A stretch of 64,000 nt of DNA from Corydoras sp. C115 (GCA_019802505.1 JAFMOC010000007.1:4114001-4178000); one strand, 5' to 3'. Counted from the stretch's first letter, positions 12,998-24,767 are shown. Made by a program: numbers and translations. The notes: generated by a model from the letters alone, not told the origin.

Positions 12998-14612
12998 TTG
13001 TGATCAAATTTATTCAACCCCCACTGAAATAAAGTGTTTTGGCCAGTTTGACATTGATTTGGATCATTTCAGTCATCTTATTTACAATTATATCAAAGAG
13101 GCACTTATAAATTAGACAAATATAACATAATATTTATGATGGAATAACCACAAATGTCTTTACTGTGCTCACATCATTATCAGTTTTATTCAACCCCCTA
13201 GTGACATTATTTTTCAGTACTTAGTACAACATCCTTTTCCAGTTATGACGGCTTTCAAGCGTGAAGCATAGCTTGACACAAGTGTCTTGCAGCGACCTAT
13301 GGGTATCTTAGCCCATTCTTCATGGGCAAAAGCCTCCAGTTCAGTCACATTCTTAGGCTTGCGCACTGCAACTGCCTTCTTTAGGTCCCACCAGAGGTTC
13401 TCAATTGGATTTAAGTCTGGTGATTGCGATGGCCACTCTAGAATGTTCCAGCCTTTCATGTTCAACCATGCTCTAGTGGACTTGGATGTGTGCTTCGGAT
13501 CATTGTCCTGTTGGAAGGTCCAACGTCTCCCAAGCCGCAGGTTTGTGACTGACTCCATCACATTTTCCTCCAAGATCTCCTGGTACTGAAGGGAATTCAT
13601 GGTACCCTGCACACGTTGAAGCTTTCCTGTACCATTAGAAGCAAAACAGCCCCAAAGCATAATTGACCCCCCGCCATGCTTCACAGTAGGCAAGGTGTTC
13701 TTTTGTTCATAAGCCTGGTTCTTCCTCCTCCAAACATAGCGCTGGTCCATTGTCCCAAACAGTTCTAATTTAGTTTCATCTGACCACAGTACACTGTCCC
13801 AAAACCTTTGTGGCTTGTCCACATGACTTTTGGCATACTGCAGTCGACTTTTCTTGTTCTTTGGAGTCAGCAAGGGGGTGCGCCTGGGAGTTCTGGCATG
13901 GAGGTCTTCGTTATGCAGTGCGCGCCTTATTGTCTGAGCTGAAACTTCAGTGCCCACATCTGACAGGTCTTTTTTCAGTTCCTTAGCAGTCACGCGGGGA
14001 TTTTTCTCCACATTACGCTTCAGGTAGCGCACAGCAGTCGCGGTCAGGATCTTCTTTCTGCCACGACCAGGTAACGTTTCCACTGTGCCCTTTAACTTGA
14101 ACTTGCGAATGATACTTCCGATAGTGTCTCTTGGAATATTTAACAACTTCGCAATCATTTTATATCCATTGCCATTCTTGTGAAGAGCAATAACCTCTTC
14201 TCTTGTCTTCTGGGACCATTCTCTTGCCTTCACCATGCTTGTAAACACACCAGTAGATGTCTAGAAGGAGCTGAGTATCACAGTCCTTTTAAATCTGCCT
14301 AATTGGTGCTTATCATGCTTGATTGCTGCTCGTTGACATCCACAGGTGTTTTCAATACCTGATTGAAAACACTGGAATGAACCTCTGTTCTTATGAGTGG
14401 TAGTTGTAAAGGGGTTGAATAATTGTGTCAATGAAGAAATCACAAAAAGGCCATTTAATACTTTATGACAAAAACAATTGATGCTATCTTAGTTGCATTT
14501 AGTTCTTTAACAAGTCCTTGTAAGATTTCATTATGAGCACAATTACAAATGTGCACTGAATTCCATAAAACCCTTCGCAGCATTGGGGGTTGAATAAATT
14601 TGATCACAACTG
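12995..14612 (-). mobile_element. Tc1-like transposon, structurally complete
   Basis: A 1,618-bp element with terminal inverted repeats that share CAGTTGTGATCAAATTTATT plus CAACCCCC, flanked by TA at 12993-12994 and 14613-14614. A second internal copy of the TTATTCAACCCC core sits near 13186-13198 on the left and near 14409-14420 (inverted) on the right, giving the IR/DR arrangement of Sleeping Beauty-type elements. It encloses one uninterrupted transposase frame. The integrity of ends and coding region suggests a recent insertion. It lies in wdr11 intron 4, in the same orientation as the gene. Confidence 0.95.
13214..14248 (-). CDS. Tc1-like DD34E transposase, intact frame
   Basis: A 344-residue transposase, about the 340 residues usual for the family. 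The N-terminal part holds two helix-turn-helix units (about residues 5-60 and 70-125; IAKLLNIPRDTIGSIIRKF in the first), with GRGRKK as the basic linker between them. The catalytic domain has D in WSDETKLELF, D in QQDNDPKHTSK and E in PDLNPIENLWWDLKK, with exactly 34 residues between the second and third acidic residues. The glycine-rich KHGGGSIMLWGCF is present. The frame may start at Met1 or at Met5 (MVKAREWSQ), which fits the family start better. No stop or frameshift is seen, but activity is not shown by sequence alone. Confidence 0.95.
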   Translation of the reverse strand: MFTSMVKAREWSQKTREEVIALHKNGNGYKMIAKLLNIPRDTIGSIIRKFKLKGTVETLPGRGRKKILTATAVRYLKRNVEKNPRVTAKELKKDLSDVGTEVSAQTIRRALHNEDLHARTPRRTPLLTPKNKKSRLQYAKSHVDKPQRFWDSVLWSDETKLELFGTMDQRYVWRRKNQAYEQKNTLPTVKHGGGSIMLWGCFASNGTGKLQRVQGTMNSLQYQEILEENVMESVTNLRLGRRWTFQQDNDPKHTSKSTRAWLNMKGWNILEWPSQSPDLNPIENLWWDLKKAVAVRKPKNVTELEAFAHEEWAKIPIGRCKTLVSSYASRLKAVITGKGCCTKY

Positions 14613-14635
14613 TATATAAATAATCAATCTATGTG

Positions 14636-14690
14636 GACATGGTAGCGCAGGGTTTTGGGCTATCAATCTGTGCTAAGTTGCCAATGACAC
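14636..14690 (+). mobile_element. V-SINE-like head fragment
   Basis: The segment GGTAGCGCAGGGTTTTGGGC TATCAATCTG resembles the tRNA-like head of the V-SINE-like family (compare 21470). Only about 50 bp can be traced. Confidence 0.5.
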
Positions 14691-15299
14691 GATGCCTGAA
14701 CTAGAATCAGACAAACCAGTTAACATTAAAAATAATCTGCTGGGTGCACTGGGGGCATATCCATTGACAAATTTTGAAATCTTGTTAAAAGTCTTCTGAA
14801 TATTGAAAGTTATAACTGCAAAGAGGGATGAACATACAAATATACACAATTGAATATACATTATTATAGTTCTCCATGTGCCATTATTTCCCATTTTCTT
14901 AATGAGGATGACTCCTCTAATACACTAAGTCTTGGTCCTCATATGTTGTCTTTATAATCAACACATTGAGCTTTTCCAGCACTATTACTTTGGCTTGCTT
15001 TTTGGTGGTTCAGGATCATAAAATTGAAAAGCTCTTTTAAAAACTCTACATAAAAATGCATTATAAAGAAAAAGAACTTGAACTTCAGAGGCCATTTTGT
15101 ATTAAGATACCAGAATATACAAGTGTTTATTCCAATGATGAATACAATCACCTGTATTTGAAAGATTTAACGCACTTCATTGATTGGATAAGTGCACTAA
15201 ATAAGTAGGTCTTTGGGTCGGTGTAATAATTAGCTTGGTGAGTTCATATAATGTGCTGCTTGCTAAACAACTGCAGTGCAAACAGAATACAGAACTTAC

Positions 15300-15473
15300 A
15301 TGCCAAATTAGAGGGGTCAAAGGGATCAAAAGAGAATGAGAGAATGTTTTCTGCATAACTCTTTTTCCACAGCTTGGCTCCAGTGTCAGCATTCCACAAC
15401 ACTATATAATTTGGAGGATGCACAGCCAAAAGCAGGTCATGTGATGCATCCTGATTCCATAACCAATCCATGT
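15300..15473 (-). CDS. wdr11: wdr11 coding exon 4
   Basis: Encodes residues 118-176. It reads MDWLWNQDASHDLLLAVHPP, then NYIVLWNADTGAKLWKKSYA and ILSFSFDPFDPSNLA, almost identical to vertebrate WDR11. It contains a clear WD40 blade (HPPNYIVLWNADTGAKLW). The 174-bp exon has a TTTACAG acceptor and a GTAAGT donor. It completes an Asp codon shared with exon 3 and ends one base into the next codon. Confidence 0.97.
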
Positions 15474-16017
15474 CTGTAAAAGCATAAAGGTGACATATTT
15501 AAAAACACACAAAAAAAATACAAATATGCTAGTTTACAGATTTATTGTTATTTAATTATTTTACAAATTATGGTATTTACTTTAATTACTGATCATCTTA
15601 AAAGAAAGCATATATTAAAAAACACTAAATTAAAGTGTGGCTATAAAATAATATATAATTAAGCCTCAACTGTAACAAATTGTAAGCAAACACTGCTGTG
15701 TTTATATCAAAGCTTAAGTGTTGCTGTGAACAAGTTTTCTCTGTAAGATGACACCATTATCTGCACAATTGGAACCAACTTCAGCCCTAGAGTAATTTAT
15801 CAATTTACTTTTCACCACACTGCTTAAATTTAGATTACCACCTCTGGAACTTGATAAAATTAGATTACCACCTCTGGAACTTGATTTTTGGTCATGTAAA
15901 TAATACATGTTTACGTGAAATTAAGAGCAATCTCTGTAGAATGTATAATGCACAGTTTTGTCAAAAGCACAGCCAATGTGTTTCAAAAAATTCTTCGGTT
16001 TTGTGTCTTCACATTTT

Positions 16018-16364
16018 CCATCCATCCAATATATTCCACTTTATCCTCTACTAGGTTCGCGGTGGAGTTCCCCATGCCCATCCAGGGGAGAACATTTCGG
16101 GCATTAGGCAGATACACCCAGGACAGGGCGCCAATCCATCACTGGGGACACTCACACAAACACACTCTATATGGGGCAAATATGGAGAATGCAATTGACC
16201 TTGATTCATGTTTTTGGACTGTGATAGGATGCCGGAGAACCCACGCGGAGGAAACCCACGCGGCCACGGGGAGAACATGGAAACACCACCCAGATTGGGA
16301 TTCGAAACGGGAATCCCTAGTGCTGAGAGGCGAACATGCAAACCACTAAGCCACCGTGCCGCCC
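16018..16364 (-). mobile_element. SINE (mermaid-like), full length
   Basis: Minus copy with the tail near CCATCCATCC and the head ending GCCACCGTGCCGCCC. The 14-bp target duplication TGTCTTCACATTTT is found at 16004-16017 and 16365-16378. Confidence 0.95.
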
Positions 16365-16464
16365 TGTCTTCACATTTTGTTTAATAAAATTATTTAAATG
16401 TGATTCATTTATATTTTAACTCTGGTTAAAGAATTAGGAATTTTAAAATATTTCATTAATTATT

Positions 16465-16826
16465 CATTCATTCATTCATTCATTCATTATCTCCCGCTTT
16501 ATCCTCCACTAGGGTCGCGGCGGGGTTCCCCATGCCCATCCAGGGGAGAACGCCCCGGGCGCTGGGCAGACAAACCCTGGACAGGGCGCCAATCCATCGC
16601 CGGGCACACACCCACTCACAAACACAGACACACTCCATATGGGGCAATTTTGAGAATTCAATTGACTTGATCCATGTTTTTGGACTGTGGGAGGAAACCG
16701 GAGAACCCGGAGGAAACCCACGCAGACAGGGGGAGAACATGGAAACTCCACCCAGATGGGGATTCGAACCGGGAATCCCTAGCGCTGAGAGGCGAACGTG
16801 CTAACCACTAAGCCACCGTGCCGCCC
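16465..16826 (-). mobile_element. SINE (mermaid-like), full length
   Basis: A well-preserved minus copy. Its flanks are ATTTCATTAATTATT at 16450-16464 and ATTTTATTAATTATT at 16827-16841, a 15-bp target duplication with one mismatch. The tail is a (ATTC)n tract of six or seven units. Confidence 0.95.
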
Positions 16827-16988
16827 ATTTTATTAATTATTTTGTTATAATTAGTTTTATTTTCTTCTCCGTTAGATTTTTCATAATGCAACACATTTAC
16901 ATCATGGAGAATACTTGCTAAAGTATTATTCTGTTTTTATTACCATAACAGTATGTAGGTAAAATGTTTAACAGCATCCAAATCTCAC

Positions 16989-17142
16989 CCTGAATAGGTT
17001 TGGTATGTTCCTGGATCTCACAGTGTGCCATGCCGCTTACGACATCCCACACAATGATTTTGCCTGATGCATCAGCCGATGCCAGCCTTAGGCAGTAGGG
17101 AGAGCTTAAATTGTGGTGGTAGTTCTCCCTGGACCATTTTAC
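16989..17142 (-). CDS. wdr11: wdr11 coding exon 3
   Basis: Encodes residues 67-118. It reads VKWSRENYHHNLSSPYCLRL, then ASADASGKIIVWDVVSGMAH and CEIQEHTKPIQ, closely matching vertebrate WDR11. It contains the canonical WD40 signature LASADASGKIIVWDV. The 154-bp exon has a CATTCAG acceptor and a G/GTGAGA donor, with the split Asp codon completed in exon 4. Confidence 0.97.
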
Positions 17143-17216
17143 CTGAATGAGACAAATTAAAAAGTGCTTTAGCATTAAAAAGCAATATGACGTGCAAGTA
17201 AAAAATTAAATAAATA

Positions 17217-17218
<2 letters not shown>

Positions 17219-17285
<67 letters not shown>
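17219..17285. repeat. (TA)n microsatellite
   Basis: About 32 AT units just upstream (in transcript terms) of wdr11 exon 3. Confidence 0.95.
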
Positions 17286-17288
<3 letters not shown>

Positions 17289-17550
17289 ACATGTTAAAAA
17301 AAATTATAAAAAAAAAAATTATTTATTTAATTTACCATATTTCCTGTGCAGCTATTGCCCCCCCCCCTGGGTTTAACCAGACCCACTACAAGAAGCCAGT
17401 AAACCTGAGTTCCTCCTAGCTGTGGTATTCTGAATCAGTTTAGTGCATGTTGCAATGTTAATACTGGATATGTTAAGAGTAGAATGTATACGTCAGTGGC
17501 AGTAGTCTGAATTGAATTATGGTGGTATATAACAGTAGTATGGTCGCTAT

Positions 17551-18212
17551 TAGGGGTGCTGAAAAAACTCAATTCTTCAAAGGATCGCGATTCGTAGTCC
17601 TGGTGATTCTGAATCGCTTCAAAATGCTTAAAAATCGATTTAAAAAAAATGTATTTACGTTTTATTTTTTGTTGCTCCAACTCCCGAGCGTACTGCTTAT
17701 CGCATTATGTGTCCACTCTGCCACCGTACAGAAAGCTTGTTAGCCAGCTCCTGTTGTCTGAATGGAGTTGCACTTGCACGTACACGTGATTCACTTGATG
17801 CCCTGCCACATGCTCTGTGGATCCTGGGACGAGAAGTGTCTTTGGATTTTCAGTTTCGATTAAAGGCTAATGCACTATGGTAAACTTTTGTATTAATATG
17901 TTTAGAATTTTTTGTTCATAGATGTTTTTATGTAAGAAAAAAACAGGCAGCTAAGCTAACCTAATACTGCTCATTTTAATTTAGTGCAATCCTATTTTTG
18001 TATAAATATAAAATGATGCAAAAAGATTTGATACAGGAAGGAAACTGAAAGTATTGTTTTAAATAAATGTTCCATTTGCTTACATTGTTGTTTCATCTTG
18101 TCAATCACATAATTTAAACAAAATTTAAAGACTATTTGAACTGAAAAATCATTTCTGAATCAAATCATGACCTCAAAAATCGAATCGCCAGACACAGAGA
18201 TTCGCACCCCTA
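17551..18212. mobile_element. hAT-type non-autonomous element
   Basis: A 662-bp element with ends TAGGGGTGC and GCACCCCTA and an identical 8-bp target duplication GTCGCTAT at 17543-17550 and 18213-18220. The interior has subterminal GATCGCGATTCG-like and AATCGAATCGCC motifs near opposite ends. No transposase frame is present, so it must have been moved in trans. Confidence 0.85.
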
Positions 18213-19058
18213 GTCGCTATTGATAATAGTTACATAACTGCTTAAGCCACCATGCGACTGTGAGAAAAGGCTGGGGAAAAAAGTGTGTGTGAATGTCAAA
18301 TGTGACCACTTTAAGCATCTAATGAGAATGCAGAATTCAAGCATGTTTTGCAACTACCATGTAATCTCTGTATAAATGTAATTTGAGCCGATATTTTTTA
18401 GATATACAGTGTGTTTCTATTATTGTATGTCATCCATATTTAATACACTACACATTAGGTTGAACTGTAATATGAATTTAAAAAAAAAATGAATAGCATC
18501 TTAAACCGCATTTAAAAATTATTTTGAATAGTAGACTAACAGGGGCTGGCGACTACCTCACTTCACCAATCCCTCATTTGCTGGTTTATTCCAGAGTTGG
18601 CATTAAAGAATGGGGTAGTATGGTAGCACTGCAATTTACAAGATTAAAATGCTTAGTGGGGTAAGAAATGGCAACAGGAGCAGACCTCTCCTCTGTTGAA
18701 CACTGGCTACCTCATGCACTATTACTCATCAGACTGCACACAAAATCTTACAAGCATCTCAACACCTGAATAGTTTTGATAAAGTGCAGCTATTCTTACC
18801 TGCCATACTAACAATAAATTCTACTATACATAAACAAAATTACATGAATGCTTCCACATAAATAATAAAATCTAAAAGGTTTATCAAAGAGTACAAAATA
18901 CAGCATTTTCCCATAGGATACTGCGGTTTTACACTTTTATATTGCTTCAAATGATATGGTTTTATGTATCAATTAGGGCTGCAACTAACGATTATTTTGA
19001 TAATTACGATTAATCGATGAATCTGATAAATAAAAAAAATCCATGTCTTTATCTAATC

Positions 19059-19098
19059 ATTTAGCAGACGCTTTTATCCAAAGTGACTTACAAATGAA
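19059..19098 (-). mobile_element. L2/V-SINE tail fragment
   Basis: The 3'-tail motif TTTAGCAGACGCTTTTATCC then AAAGTGACTTACAAATG occurs alone, near the left end of the hAT element. No SINE body accompanies it. Confidence 0.7.
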
Positions 19099-19340
19099 AA
19101 CATCACAAGTCAGTGGTTATGAAGAAAACCAGCTACAGTGTTTATTTATTATAGTACAATTATTAAGCAGGTCAATAAATGTCTGGTTTTATTTACAGTA
19201 TGAGTTTAAGGCATCCAAGTAGCCCAAAGAGCAATTAAACACAAATCTCAAACAAACACTGACACAAAATGTAGCATAGTGTGAAAAACAATATACTAAA
19301 TATACTATACTAAAAAATATACTAACTAACTAACTAATAG

Positions 19341-19346
<6 letters not shown>

Positions 19347-19398
<52 letters not shown>
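19347..19398. repeat. (TA)n microsatellite
   Basis: TA array directly left of the SINE at 19399. A second TA array lies on the other side at 19773, so the SINE probably inserted into one array. Confidence 0.95.
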
Positions 19399-19400
<2 letters not shown>

Positions 19401-19754
19401 TATGCCTAGTGGTGCCTTAGTGGTTAGCACGTTCGCCTCTCAGCACTAGGGATTCCTGGTTCGAATCCCCATCTGGGTGGAGTTTCCATGTTCTCCCCGT
19501 GTCCGCGTGGGTTTCCTCCGAGTTCTTCGGTTTCCTCCCACAGTCCAAAAACGTGGATCAAGTAAATTGGGTTCTCCAAATTGCCCCATATAGAGTGTGT
19601 TTGTGTGCGTGTCTGTGTGAGTGAGTGTGTGCCCAGTGATAGATCGGCGCCCTGTCCTGGGTGTATCTGCCCAGTGACGGAAACGTTCTCCCCTGGATGG
19701 GCATGGGGAACCCCCCCGCGACCCTAATATAGGATAAAGCGGAAGATAATGAAG
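19399..19754 (+). mobile_element. SINE (mermaid-like) inside a hAT element
   Basis: Plus-strand copy with a degenerate first 25 bases (CCTAGTGGTGCCTTAGTGGT), intact B-box (GGTTCGAATCCCC) and complete tail ending AAGCGGAAGATAATGAAG. Target duplications cannot be resolved because both flanks are TA repeat. Confidence 0.9.
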
Positions 19755-19768
19755 AAAAAAAAAAATAA

Positions 19769-19772
<4 letters not shown>

Positions 19773-19839
<67 letters not shown>
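19773..19839. repeat. (TA)n microsatellite
   Basis: About 33 TA units to the right of the nested SINE. Confidence 0.95.
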
Positions 19840-19843
<4 letters not shown>

Positions 19844-21237
19844 ATAAATAATATATAAATAACTAATAGTGTTACGTTGCACCGTTACGTTGATTCAAAA
19901 CTAAAGAACCTCAGGATATTTTAGTGATTTATCTGCTGTTCAGCTTCATCCTCATCAGTGACTCCAGTATGTTTAGTTTCAAGTGGTGTATCATCACCGT
20001 GGTGCTCTGTGCAGCTCAAATCATTTTTGCAGCACTCGTATGTTCCACGTTCTTTATTTGTGTGCAGCGTGAAGCTCCCGCAGTTTTGATTTAAACAGAA
20101 GCTTTTTCTGCATTGGCTGTGTATCATTTGTGCGATTTATCAACTTGTTTTGCAGACTCCGCCTCGTTCTGTTCGCTATTTTTTTCCAACGTTATTGAAG
20201 GGCTGTAGGTGACGCAAGCGGTTACGACATTGCGAGTAATGTCGTAGTGTGAGCCAACGCATCGATAATGAAAATTCGTTATCGACACCTTTGATAATCG
20301 ATTTTTATCGATTCGTTGTTGCAGCCCTAGTATCAATATAATGATTCTACATTAACTAAATTAAATAATGATTAAGTTAATTTAAAAGTAGGTAAATACA
20401 GCCTCAGATGAAAAATGAGCCATATCTTAATCACATAAGTGTTTATATTTTTAATAAGTTCTCATCTACACTGCTATTAGTTGCTTGTAAAACCACTTTT
20501 AATAATTGTATCTGACTCATCTGTTTTACAACACTGATCAAGGTCATCAAGGTTTGTGGGTATTTGTTTATACTCAACATTTCAATTAAGTTGAGATACA
20601 GACATTTACTGGGCACTGTTAACATTAAGTCTTTACTTTTTCCAACCATTCTGTTTGATGATGTGTTTGGGATCATTGTATTGTTGCATGGTACAGTTTT
20701 GGTCATATTTGTGCTGGTGACCTCACATTTGACTCTAGAGTACATGTAGTTCAGAAGAGTTTGTGGTTGACACCATGAATGCAGGGTGTACTAGTCCTGT
20801 GGCTGCAAAAAAACTCAAATAATTACCTTTTAACAATTTAAGTGGGGCCACCATGTGCTTTTAGGAAGAAGAACCCTTAACCATCCATATTTGTTCAATT
20901 TTTTTTAAGATGTAAGATTTAAATTTGAACATTTAACTTATAACAAGCAAATTTGCAATTCTAAATAATGTTTTTTTACTCTAGAGAGGTGAATTTAAGT
21001 GTTCATTGCAGAAATCATTGTGTAAATATATACCTGAATGTTGCAGACAAGCAAACTACCAAAAACCATCCACTTATAAAGAGGTCTTCATGCTCACTCG
21101 TGCTGAATAATAAATAAAATAAATACACATAGGCTTAGTGACTTACCCACTTAATTGAGGACATAACTTTCCAAAATGCAGCTTCTGCATTGTGCTCCGT
21201 TTTTGTTAAATATGCCATAATAATGGCACAGAGGTTG

Positions 21238-21280
21238 TCAATTGACAGGTTGTCAACTCAATTGACAACCTGTCAATTGA
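21238..21280. repeat. perfect short hairpin
   Basis: Arms TCAATTGACAGGTTGTCAA (21238-21256) and its exact complement (21262-21280) are separated by five bases. The arms themselves contain the sub-palindrome TCAATTGA. No gene or transposon end explains it. Confidence 0.9.
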
Positions 21281-21469
21281 GGTTTCATTTATCTACCTAT
21301 ACTAAAAAATATTTATGAACACACAGTAAATGTGTAAGTAATAATTCCAACATCGGCATTTAAAAAGATACACAGTAGAAGTTTGTACTGTGTTAAATGT
21401 AAAAACAATGTCACAGAGGTAAGAAAAAAATGTATTTAAAAATTCTATTTATCATGTATGTATAATGGC

Positions 21470-21665
21470 TAGGGTATGGTAGCTTAGTGGTCAGGGCGTT
21501 GGGCTATCAATCTGAAGGTTGGCGGTTGAAATCCCAGGTCCACTGAAGTTACCAGTATGGGTCGTCGAGCAAGGCCCTTAACCCTCATTGCTCCAGGGAT
21601 GCTGTGATTAACCCTGTGCTCACCTTGTAAGCCGCTTTGGATAAAGGCGTCTGCAAAATGACCAA
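21470..21665 (+). mobile_element. V-SINE-like element, full length
   Basis: The only complete plus-strand copy. The tRNA-like head has an A-box-like TAGCTTAGTGGTCAGGGC and a B-box-like GGTTGAAATCCCA. The middle is CTCATTGCTCCAGGGATGCT and the tail GCTTTGGATAAAGGCGTCTG with CAAAATGACC. Confidence 0.88.
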
Positions 21666-22269
21666 ATTTTAATAATGGGCCAATAAATATTATTAAGAGG
21701 CGGCCGAGTCGCTGTTAGAAAGATGCAAAGACCTAAACGGTTATCTGCATAGTTTTAATATTAGTTAACAACTTTATTTGTGCATTGATTAATAATTGGA
21801 CAATTAATTTTATAATATATTAAATAATCAACTGTCAATTATTCAACAACTTTTAAGCATATAATATCTGGTTGTGCAGCAGCATTGCAGCAGCCTGTGC
21901 TTCATATCCAACATTTTTAACTGTGGAATATACCTCAGTTTCTGGGTCCTGTACATCACAGACAAGACATATGTGGCTGTGCGTTTCAGTCAATTGCTGA
22001 CGGCTCTTTGCCCATAGTGCCTTAGTGTTTTCTACTTTCTAGGTTGCTACTCGTCAAATTTCCTCTTGCAGGGAGGTAGTGATGATTGATGTACATGCCC
22101 AGTGTAATATCAAATGTGTTTACAGAAGGTCTATTAAAAGTTCCTAGGTACACATTAATCTTAGTTAATAGCACAGAGTACAATTGACATTGAAACACTT
22201 GTGTTTGACTAATAGAACCACATTGTAACATGAACAATATACAGTATATAACATCCAAAAGATGTGTGT

Positions 22270-22680
22270 ATCTGGTAATCTGCATTTGTGTGATGCGGGA
22301 AGGTGTGAACTATGATCAATATCCTACATTAAGGGGTGCATAACTATCAGGCAGCTTGTTTTACTAAAGCATAAATGAGGTTTAAATAACATTTGACTAA
22401 TGAAAAGCAATAGAAAACTAAAATTCTTTGAAAGAAATGCAACAATCTTGAAATTGCAAACGTATTGGGGTGTGATCACAGAACCATACATCGTTTTGTT
22501 GCAAATAATCAAGAGTCACAAGAAAAAAAGGTTCAAAACAAAAAAAATTTAATAAGTGCCAAATATTTTAGAAGATTCGAAAATAATACATTATCCTCCA
22601 GAACTGATTGCTACCTGCAGTGCACAGTACAGTACAAAACATTCTGAAACCTGGCTCAAACCAGCAACTGTAAATCAATT
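22270..22680 (+). mobile_element. Tc1/mariner relic
   Basis: Diverged second copy of the family at 7600-8800. Shared landmarks are CATTAAGGGGTGCATAACTA, a TTTGAAAGA segment, TGTGATCACAGAACC and TGCTACCTGCAGTGCAC, in the same order and orientation. No frame longer than 60 codons survives. Confidence 0.55.
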
Positions 22681-23689
22681 TCTGAAGAGTAATATAAAAA
22701 AGCAATAAGGCATAATAGGGAGTGTATTATTGTAAATAAATATATTCACAGAATAGGTATTAAAGTGAATGCTGATCACTAAGTAAGAGGATTCCGGTTT
22801 GTCTAACAATCAAAAAAAAAAATGACGTTGAGTTTACAGAATACAGATTAAAGAATACATTTTTTTTTTTTTTTTTAAAAAACAGCAGAACAGCCTGTGT
22901 TTATTGGGAATCAGCTCGCTGTTTATATTAGTCTGTATTTTACAATTTAAAATAATGTATTTCACACATTGATACAAATATGAAGCAGTTATAGTTCATT
23001 ATTGTCAGTAATGTTACGGCACAGCTGGACAAACAGCTCAACCAATCGTATTTAGGTACTGGAACTACCCGTTTCATAAACACCAATAAAAATATAAACA
23101 CTAGTTAATAATCTTATAAATTGCAAATACTTAGGTGTACACAATGTATGTGCTAGGTGCCAATTGCTTGTTTCAGTTGCTCCGGGTAATTAGTGCAAAC
23201 TAATGGACGTTCAGTAGAGATTTAACAATGCGCTGGTTCATCTTAAACAGGGTCACTTTAGCTGACAGTGTAACAATCACCTAATCGAAGCCAAATTATC
23301 GTTTATCTTTTTTATCTTTTATCATTAACATAATTTTATTGCTTTCATTTATCTATTAAACATCAATAAAGTTTTGCCCAATGACTGGCAATTTTACTAA
23401 AATTCTCAATGTGACAAAGTAGCCAAATACAAGATTGTAATAGGATAGTGTGTAGCATACCAGGGGGTGTGTGATTATTGGCAAATTAATTAAAAGTCCC
23501 TAAAAGCTGAACAAAAAGCCGGCAGTTAATAATCTAAAAATGGTGCATACACTCCGGTCACGTTTTTAGGTACACCTCCTTGTTTTATTTACTTAGTATG
23601 GCAAGTATATAATATATATGTTTTTCTGAATACTTTGTTAATCCGCTTTACTCTAGTCTCTATTGGTCAGGATCCTCAAGATGATTCTC

Positions 23690-24190
23690 AGTGACGCTGT
23701 GTGACGGTAAAACAAAATAAAGACCGAAGAAAGGATTCACCAAGCACAGGAACATGCTTTATTCACAGACTAGGTTAAAATCACATAATAAAAAAATATA
23801 GCTGTTGGATGGTAGATCTAGTCATGCCATCATTGTCCGCTACATGCGCTGTCACCACATATAAAGGCAACCCACTGATCAATAGTGGAGCCTGCGGCAG
23901 GTGCATAAATAACTCCTAAATAATGTCCATAATGATTGGCTTCCTATTTATCCTTCAGCGTCGCAATGCTTTTGCCAAAAGTTGGCTACATGAATCCTCA
24001 TCGTTTCCAGTTTCAGCACCAAATGTGACAGGCTGGGACACAATGAGGACCAGAGACAGAATTCATCACGCCCAGGAACGGATTTATTTACATACTGCAT
24101 TTAAATACAGCTGTTGGTTGGTGTCTGCCGTCAAGCCATATCCCAAAAACTGCTGCAGTTGATTCCTCATCACCACCCCCCAGCATCATC
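23690..24190 (-). mobile_element. LTR retrotransposon remnant with PBS
   Basis: On the minus strand an LTR-like segment containing AATAAA ends TGTCACA at 24025, followed directly by TTTGGTGCTGAAACTGGAAA, a degenerate form of the primer-binding site TGGTGCCGAAACCCGG seen at 57.39 kb. A second diverged LTR-like end (AATAAAGCATGTTCCTGTGC on the minus strand) lies at about 23690-23770. Nothing coding remains between them. Confidence 0.6.
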
Positions 24191-24767
24191 CCCCTACTGC
24201 CACACACTGATATCGTGATGTTAGTTAGTTTTTATATATTTATGTGCATTTACTGTGCACTCTGTTAGACACATATACATTGTTATTTTGCCTTGTACAT
24301 GTAAATTCAGAAAGAGAAAAATGTTTGGTGCTGCACAGTTTGTGATGATTGTTTTTCTTTAATGCTCAAAGGACTCTGACTACAGGATACTGATTGATTG
24401 ACAGTTTCATTTGATGAATTATTCTTAGTCCAGGAGTGACATGAAGTGTTTATCAGTCCACCAGCACTGCTGTCTAATTCATTCATTCCACACCACACCA
24501 TCACCACTATACTACTGTCACAGCAGTCCTAAAAATCAACAACAACTTAAACAATACTGGCTCTGTGGTGGCTCTGTTTGGATTCTAACTCTTAAAATAT
24601 GTAAATGATCTTTAAAGGTCAGAACTGATGCTGTTGTTCCTATCAGGTAGGTGTATGACTACAGTATAACTAACTACAAATCAACTGTATACAATTTTAT
24701 AATTAAAATTTGTAAAGAGCAACTAGCATAAGTCATTAAGTAAGGAAGTGATCAGCAGAATTGTAAC

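Larger units (their letters stand above)
11076..15299 (-). other. wdr11: wdr11 intron 4
   Basis: A 4.2-kb intron containing an (AAT)n tract, a V-SINE-like element (11541-11737), a TA microsatellite and a complete Tc1-like transposon (12995-14612). Stretches 11740-12925 and 14700-15299 show nothing recognisable. Confidence 0.85.
15474..16988 (-). other. wdr11: wdr11 intron 3
   Basis: A 1.5-kb intron that holds two full-length minus-strand SINEs only 100 bp apart, plus a short direct duplication near 15830-15890 (ATTAGATTACCACCTCTGGA twice). The rest is AT-rich. Confidence 0.85.
18974..20329 (-). mobile_element. hAT-type element with BED-like remnant
   Basis: Bounded by TAGGGCTGCAAC and its complement GTTGCAGCCCTA, with an identical 8-bp target duplication GTATCAAT at 18966-18973 and 20330-20337. 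The minus strand near 19930-20140 carries a short, broken coding remnant with Cys and His spacing like a BED zinc finger and an acidic DDTPLETKHTGVTDEDEAE stretch. The same segment, on the plus strand, occurs in the element at 24768-25700. A SINE and two TA microsatellites lie inside, enlarging this copy to 1,356 bp. Confidence 0.85.

Noticed and set aside
13287..13589. Plus-strand frame inside the Tc1 element
   Set aside because: Shadow of the transposase gene on the opposite strand.
20440..20830. Possible transposase-derived sequence (100-codon minus frame)
   Set aside because: It has a repeat-like look, but no motif or end could be assigned, so it is not listed as an element.
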